From assembly GCA_029931905.1 (NCBI GenBank), contig JAOZRH010000068.1:1-10222 (forward strand): DNA of 10,222 bases. Reading direction: 5' to 3'. The DNA is from Fidelibacterota bacterium (GTDB taxonomy: Bacteria > Fidelibacterota > Fidelibacteria > Fidelibacterales > Fidelibacteraceae). The notes under the pieces were generated by a model, which did not search any database, was not told the DNA's origin, and saw only the letters and a list, made by a program, of their open reading frames with translations. Positions 6,907-10,222 of this stretch are shown here, in pieces. Positions within the stretch are counted from its first letter, which is position 1. Each line of letters starts with the position of its first letter. Both the position numbers and the translations under genes were made by a program.

Positions 6907-8058
6907 ATGTCTATAAAAATTCATCCATTATTAAATAAAAAATCACAAATTAAAGCAATAAAATATGAAAAAGAAAAAAGAATAGTTGGATTTATTGAAA
7001 GTATAATTTCATTGATTCTTATAATAATATTTTATTTTTACTTGTCCGAACCATTAACAGAAATATTACCAAACAATCAAATTCTAAAATTTATTTCTTT
7101 TATAGTAATTTTTCTGATATACTTTATTCCATCAGATTTATTTTTTAATTTTATTTCTTCATATAAAATTGAACAGAAATATGATTTTTTAAACCAAAAT
7201 TTAACTAATTGGTTATTAGATTATCTAAAAGGTTTTTTAATTCAAATAATTTTAACACCAATATTATTAGGATTGTTGTTTTTACTTTTTAATTATACTC
7301 CAGAATACTGGTGGTTTTATGGAGCAATTGCAATGATTTTTGTTTCAGTAATCTTGGGAACAATTTTTCCAATAATTATTTTACCAATATTTAATGAATA
7401 TACTCCAATTGAAGACTCAGAAATAACTTCTCGATTAAGTAAAATACTGGAAAATGAAAATATTTCAATAAATGGTTTTTTCAAAGAAAATATGAGTAAG
7501 CAAACAAAAAAAGAAAATGCTTTTTTAGCTGGAATGGGTAAAACAAAACGAGTTGTATTGTCAGATAATATTATTGAAAACATGAATATTGACGAGTTGG
7601 AAACAATAATTGCTCACGAAGTCGGACATTATAAACACAACCACATGTTTAAAAATATTTTAATTGGATCGGTCTTTCAATTGTTTTTATTTTATATAAT
7701 AAATATTTTATTAAAAAACTATTTCCCAGAATTTTTGACATCTTTGAATGCAAATTTAATATTATTACCAATATTTATATTGATATTTTCTTTTGTAAGT
7801 TCAATTTTTCTGTCACCTATTACGAATTTTATTTCTCGTTATTTTGAAAATCAAGCAGATAATTATTCACTCACACATTCACAAAAAACAGAATCATTTA
7901 TTACAGCCATGGCCGGATTAGCAAATAGAAATTTGTCCAATGCTTACCCACCTTGGTTAATAAAAATTTTCAACTATTCACATCCACCAATTGGTGAAAG
8001 ATTAGAAAATGCTGAAAAGTTTATTAATAATAAAACAAAAAAAACACCACATAATTAA
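6907..8058 (+). CDS. Integral-membrane M48 family zinc metalloprotease, Ste24 (CAAX prenyl protease 1) type
   Basis: The 383-residue protein has the Ste24/M48A architecture: several long hydrophobic segments (about 27-48, 60-83, 108-128, 138-162, then 250-270 and 282-305) around a zinc protease domain. The zinc site is HEVGH at 237-241, with the third ligand Glu314 in ENQAD (314-318). Family motifs NAFLAGMGKTKRVVLSD (204-220), SRYFENQAD (310-318) and SHPPIGERL (358-366) are intact, so the enzyme looks active. Eukaryotic Ste24 trims prenylated CAAX proteins. The role of bacterial homologues is mostly membrane-protein or general proteolytic quality control and is not proven here. AGAG lies 5 bases before the ATG. 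It is transcribed divergently from proB and converges on galE. Confidence 0.92.
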   Translation: MSIKIHPLLNKKSQIKAIKYEKEKRIVGFIESIISLILIIIFYFYLSEPLTEILPNNQILKFISFIVIFLIYFIPSDLFFNFISSYKIEQKYDFLNQNLTNWLLDYLKGFLIQIILTPILLGLLFLLFNYTPEYWWFYGAIAMIFVSVILGTIFPIIILPIFNEYTPIEDSEITSRLSKILENENISINGFFKENMSKQTKKENAFLAGMGKTKRVVLSDNIIENMNIDELETIIAHEVGHYKHNHMFKNILIGSVFQLFLFYIINILLKNYFPEFLTSLNANLILLPIFILIFSFVSSIFLSPITNFISRYFENQADNYSLTHSQKTESFITAMAGLANRNLSNAYPPWLIKIFNYSHPPIGERLENAEKFINNKTKKTPHN

Positions 8059-8072
8059 TATATAGTGTTTTT
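8040..8072. terminator. Candidate bidirectional terminator between the M48 protease gene and galE
   Basis: AAAAACAC (8040-8047) pairs with GTGTTTTT (8065-8072), an 8-bp stem with a 17-base AT-rich loop. T-rich sequence follows on both strands. It spans the end of the protease gene, where two convergent genes meet only 40 bases apart. The stem has few G/C pairs, so it would be a weak terminator. Confidence 0.4.
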
Positions 8073-8098
8073 CTATTTTATATTAAATGATTATTATT

Positions 8099-9073
8099 TT
8101 AATCTTGAAACTTACGATATAATTCCCACATACTTGTTAAAATAGTTTCCAAATCGGAATATTTTGCTTCCCAATTAATTTTCTTTTTTGCAAGATTAGA
8201 AATTGCAATTAATTTTGCAGGATCGCCATCTCTTCTATCAACTATAGAGTATTTAATTTTTTTCTTTGTAATTTTCTCTACCATTTTTATTACTTCTAAA
8301 ACCGAATATCCATACCCTGTTCCCAAATTTAAAAGCAAATTATCATCATTTGTACTTAAATATTCCATTGCTTTTAAATGAGCTGTTGCAAGATCGTTTA
8401 CATGAATATAATCACGAATTCCTGTTCCATCTGGCGTATCAAAATCATCTCCAAAAACCTTAATTGCTTCTCTTTTCCCAATCGCGCATTCTAAAACAAT
8501 TGGGAGTAAATTCGCAGTAGTTTTTTCCCTTTCAATTATTCTTCCTTGAATATCGTAACCAGCGGCATTAAAATATCTTAAAATACCAAATTGCAAACCT
8601 TTTAATTTTCCATACCAATTTAAAATTTCTTCAATAACTTTTTTTGTATATCCATAATAATTTATTGGCATTATTGAATGTTTTTCATCAACTGGCAAAT
8701 ATTCGGGATAACCATAAACAGCAGCAGTAGAAGAGAATATTATTTTTTTGACATCATGGATAATCATTGCATTTAATAAATTAATCGTACCGGAAATATT
8801 GTTTTTTGAATAATTTTCTGGAACTTCCATAGATTCACCAGCCGCCTTTAATGCTGCAAAATGAAAAACAAAATCAAATTTATTTTTAAATACATTATTT
8901 AAATCTTCTTCAGAATTAATGTCACCCTTAATAAATGTTGCCTTTTTATCAATATTTTTTACTGAACCTGAATATAAATTATCAAAAACAAACACTTCGT
9001 TATCCTTAGCACAAAGATCAGCAACAATATGAGAACCTATATACCCAGCACCACCAACTACTAATATTTTCAT
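8099..9073 (-). CDS. galE: UDP-glucose 4-epimerase
   Basis: GalE interconverts UDP-glucose and UDP-galactose through a bound NAD, feeding galactose use and cell-surface polysaccharide synthesis. It is an extended short-chain dehydrogenase of 324 residues when started at 9073. NAD-binding GGAGYIGSH is at 7-15, SSTAAVYG at 114-121, and the catalytic YxxxK is Tyr140...Lys144. Strongly GalE-specific stretches are LRYFNAAG (165-172), FGDDFDTPDGTGIRDYIHV (207-225) and DRRDGDP (279-285). An in-frame ATG at 9109 would add 12 residues that are not family-like. The inner ATG is preferred because AGAGG lies five bases before it and the protein then begins directly with the Rossmann beta strand. Its neighbours are unrelated: the convergent protease and the divergent nucleotidyltransferase gene. 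Confidence 0.96.
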   Translation of the reverse strand: MKILVVGGAGYIGSHIVADLCAKDNEVFVFDNLYSGSVKNIDKKATFIKGDINSEEDLNNVFKNKFDFVFHFAALKAAGESMEVPENYSKNNISGTINLLNAMIIHDVKKIIFSSTAAVYGYPEYLPVDEKHSIMPINYYGYTKKVIEEILNWYGKLKGLQFGILRYFNAAGYDIQGRIIEREKTTANLLPIVLECAIGKREAIKVFGDDFDTPDGTGIRDYIHVNDLATAHLKAMEYLSTNDDNLLLNLGTGYGYSVLEVIKMVEKITKKKIKYSIVDRRDGDPAKLIAISNLAKKKINWEAKYSDLETILTSMWELYRKFQD

Positions 9074-9170
9074 AAAAACCTCTTTATTGTTTTTAAAATA
9101 AATTTTCAACAGCTAAATTTAATAATAGATATTTTTAAATAAAAGATTATTCTATGTAAATAATAATTTA

Positions 9171-9202
9171 TTTGATTATTTTGAAAAAAATGAATAAATT
9201 TG
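9171..9202 (+). promoter_or_regulatory. Candidate Bacteroidota-type promoter for the nucleotidyltransferase gene
   Basis: TTTG at 9171-9174 and TAAATTTG at 9195-9202 match the -33 TTTG and -7 TAnnTTTG elements known from Bacteroidota, with a 20-base spacer close to the usual 19. It lies about 38 bases before the ATG at 9241. In such AT-rich sequence a chance match is possible, but the eight-base element is exact. Confidence 0.5.
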
Positions 9203-9240
9203 CCATTATAAAATTTAAAATATTGATAAAATAAAAAAAT

Positions 9241-10005
9241 ATGAAAATAGACATACTTAAACTCTTAGATAACAACAAAATAAAAAATATAATAATTGAA
9301 ATTGGAGAACTTGGCGAAAAAAACAATACTCCTGTGTATATTGTAGGTGGTGTAGTTAGAGATGCTTTCTTGAATAAACCAACTGCAGATTTAGATATAT
9401 TAGTAGTTGGAGACGGAATACATTTTGCCGATATAGTTGCAAAATATTTTAAAATAAAAACTGTAGTGAAATTTCAAAAATTTGGTACCGCAATGATTCC
9501 ATTAAAGGATATTGCTTTAGAAATCACATCTGCAAGAAAAGAAGTATATAAAAAAGATTCTCGTAAACCAAAAATATCATATACCGATTTGAATGAGGAT
9601 TTAAAAAGAAGAGATTTTACAATAAATTCAATGGCTGTAGATATCAGACCGTCTTTTTTTGGGAATTTTCACGATCCATTTAATGGTATTCAAGATTTAA
9701 ATAAAAAAATCATTCGTACACCATTAGATTCTGAATCAACATTTTTTGACGATCCGCTAAGGATGTTACGAGCAATAAGATTTTCGTCTAAATTGGATTA
9801 TCATATAGATGAAAGCACTTATGATGGGATATTAAAAACAGTAGAAAGAATAAAAATAATTTCTTTTGAAAGAGTAAGAGATGAATTATTAAAAATTTTA
9901 GCAACTCCAAAACCTTCTGTTGGATTACTTTTAATGGAAAATAGTGGATTAATGCAAATACTCTTTCCAGAAATATCAGCACTAAAAGATGCGGGTTTTT
10001 ACTAA
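9241..10005 (+). pseudogene. cca: Class II tRNA CCA-adding / poly(A) polymerase family nucleotidyltransferase, lacking its HD domain
   Basis: Family enzymes add CCA (or A tails) to RNA 3' ends. The N-terminal head is complete: VGGVVRD (35-41), catalytic Asp50 and Asp52 in TADLDILVVGDG (48-59), RRDFTINSMA (123-132), and the RNA-binding neck with DDPLRMLRAIRF (170-181) and ERVRDELLKIL (210-220). Homology continues to FPEISALK (about 242-249), where related proteins run on into an HD domain beginning around a His-Lys-Asp motif. Here the frame reads DAGFY and stops, giving 254 residues where family members with an HD domain usually exceed 400. No frame of the next 217 bases resembles the missing part. 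It may be disrupted, cut by an assembly join, or a rare short split enzyme. No Shine-Dalgarno is visible before the ATG, only an A-rich leader; the promoter at 9171-9202 supports this start. Confidence 0.8.
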
Positions 10006-10030
10006 ACAGTTATTACATATGTTGCTACAC

Positions 10031-10052
10031 CTAATTATGAAAAAGTAATTAG
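10031..10052. repeat. Inverted repeat, 7-bp perfect stem
   Basis: CTAATTA (10031-10037) pairs with TAATTAG (10046-10052) around an 8-base loop. It is the first of four hairpins in the non-coding sequence after the broken nucleotidyltransferase gene. Confidence 0.55.
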
Positions 10053-10082
10053 TAGTTAGTGAAAATGCAAAGACAAGCAAAT

Positions 10083-10116
10083 TATATAACATGTAAACGG
10101 ATTTACATTTTATATA
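10083..10116 (+). terminator. Long imperfect hairpin with T-rich tail, candidate terminator
   Basis: Two 7-bp blocks separated by one C/T mismatch form a 15-position stem: TATATAA then ATGTAAA pair with TTTACAT then TTATATA, around a CGGA loop (10098-10101). A long T-rich run (to about 10130) follows, so on the plus strand it resembles an intrinsic terminator, though G/C pairs are scarce. It could equally be a subterminal hairpin of a mobile element. Confidence 0.4.
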
Positions 10117-10140
10117 TTTTTATTTTTTATTTTATATCAT

Positions 10141-10177
10141 AAAGCCTTAAATTTTACGAAATAAAATTTAATGCTTT
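10141..10177. repeat. Imperfect inverted repeat, 15-position stem
   Basis: 10141-10155 pairs with 10163-10177 at 14 of 15 positions, the exception being C10146 against T10172. The loop is the seven bases ACGAAAT. The outer part of the stem is AAAGC/GCTTT. No open frame crosses it. Confidence 0.6.
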
Positions 10178-10201
10178 TATAAGAGTGGTTTAAAGTAAAA
10201 T

Positions 10202-10222
10202 TAGGGTACTGATAGTTCCCTA
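10202..10222. repeat. Imperfect inverted repeat at the window end
   Basis: TAGGGTACT (10202-10210) pairs with AGTTCCCTA (10214-10222) at 8 of 9 positions around a GAT loop, with three consecutive G-C pairs. It may extend or belong to a larger structure beyond the window. The whole stretch 10006-10222 has no supportable gene and is best described as a hairpin-rich non-coding tail. Confidence 0.5.

Noticed and set aside
7317..7583. Minus-strand open frame opposite the M48 protease
   Set aside because: Antisense to conserved protease sequence, with no ribosome binding site or recognisable motif.
9074..9109. 12-residue N-terminal extension of GalE
   Set aside because: The inner ATG has AGAGG at ideal spacing and begins the conserved Rossmann strand. 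The extension spans that ribosome binding site and has no family match.
9788..9982. Minus-strand open frame opposite the cca-like gene
   Set aside because: Leu/Phe-rich translation typical of the complement of Lys/Glu-rich AT-rich coding sequence. It is a shadow.
9985..10222. Group II intron or intein interrupting the cca-like gene
   Set aside because: No GUGYG-type 5' intron start is visible at the breakpoint, and the frame closes within five codons, which excludes an intein. Other inserted elements remain possible.

Overview
The window is strongly AT-rich and consists almost entirely of core housekeeping genes. It probably comes from a bacterium of the Bacteroidota/Chlorobi/Ignavibacteria (FCB) assemblage. 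Four things point there: the operon rpmH-rnpA-yidD-yidC-mnmE; a YidC with a long periplasmic region and Lys, not Arg, in its membrane groove; a Bacteroidota-type promoter (TTTG ... TAnnTTTG) in front of the last gene; and lineage-style 7-bp tandem repeats between genes. Clear AGAGG-type ribosome binding sites before several genes fit Chlorobi/Ignavibacteria-like lineages better than Bacteroidia. The taxonomic placement is inference.

Left part (1-4239, all minus strand): the first 63 bases hold the start of a lipoprotein gene that leaves the window. Upstream of it, in transcription order, run rpmH (L34), rnpA (RNase P protein), yidD, yidC (membrane insertase) and mnmE (tRNA wobble-uridine GTPase). 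The first three genes overlap by ATGA junctions. yidC starts at a TTG with its ribosome binding site inside the end of yidD. rpmH is not in the sequence-based gene set supplied and was found by reading the strand. The operon links translation (L34), RNA processing (RnpA, MnmE) and membrane protein insertion (YidD, YidC).

Middle (4240-9109): proB and proA (minus strand) encode the first two steps of proline synthesis from glutamate. A Ste24-type M48 zinc metalloprotease lies divergently on the plus strand. It converges on galE (UDP-glucose 4-epimerase, minus strand), whose true start is 12 codons inside the longest open frame. A weak bidirectional hairpin terminator lies in the short gap between the two.

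Right end (9241-10222): a plus-strand class II CCA-adding/poly(A) polymerase-type nucleotidyltransferase has an intact catalytic head and neck but stops at residue 254, where its HD domain should begin. The following 217 bases do not continue the gene in any frame. They hold a series of imperfect hairpins, so the gene is either truncated by an inserted element or joined here to unrelated sequence.

Three intergenic heptanucleotide arrays (119-159, 4215-4241, 6793-6848) share the 7-bp period and fall in two sequence families. I see no CRISPR array, tRNA or rRNA gene, transposase or defence system. The best leads are the truncated nucleotidyltransferase with its hairpin-rich tail, and the heptamer arrays.
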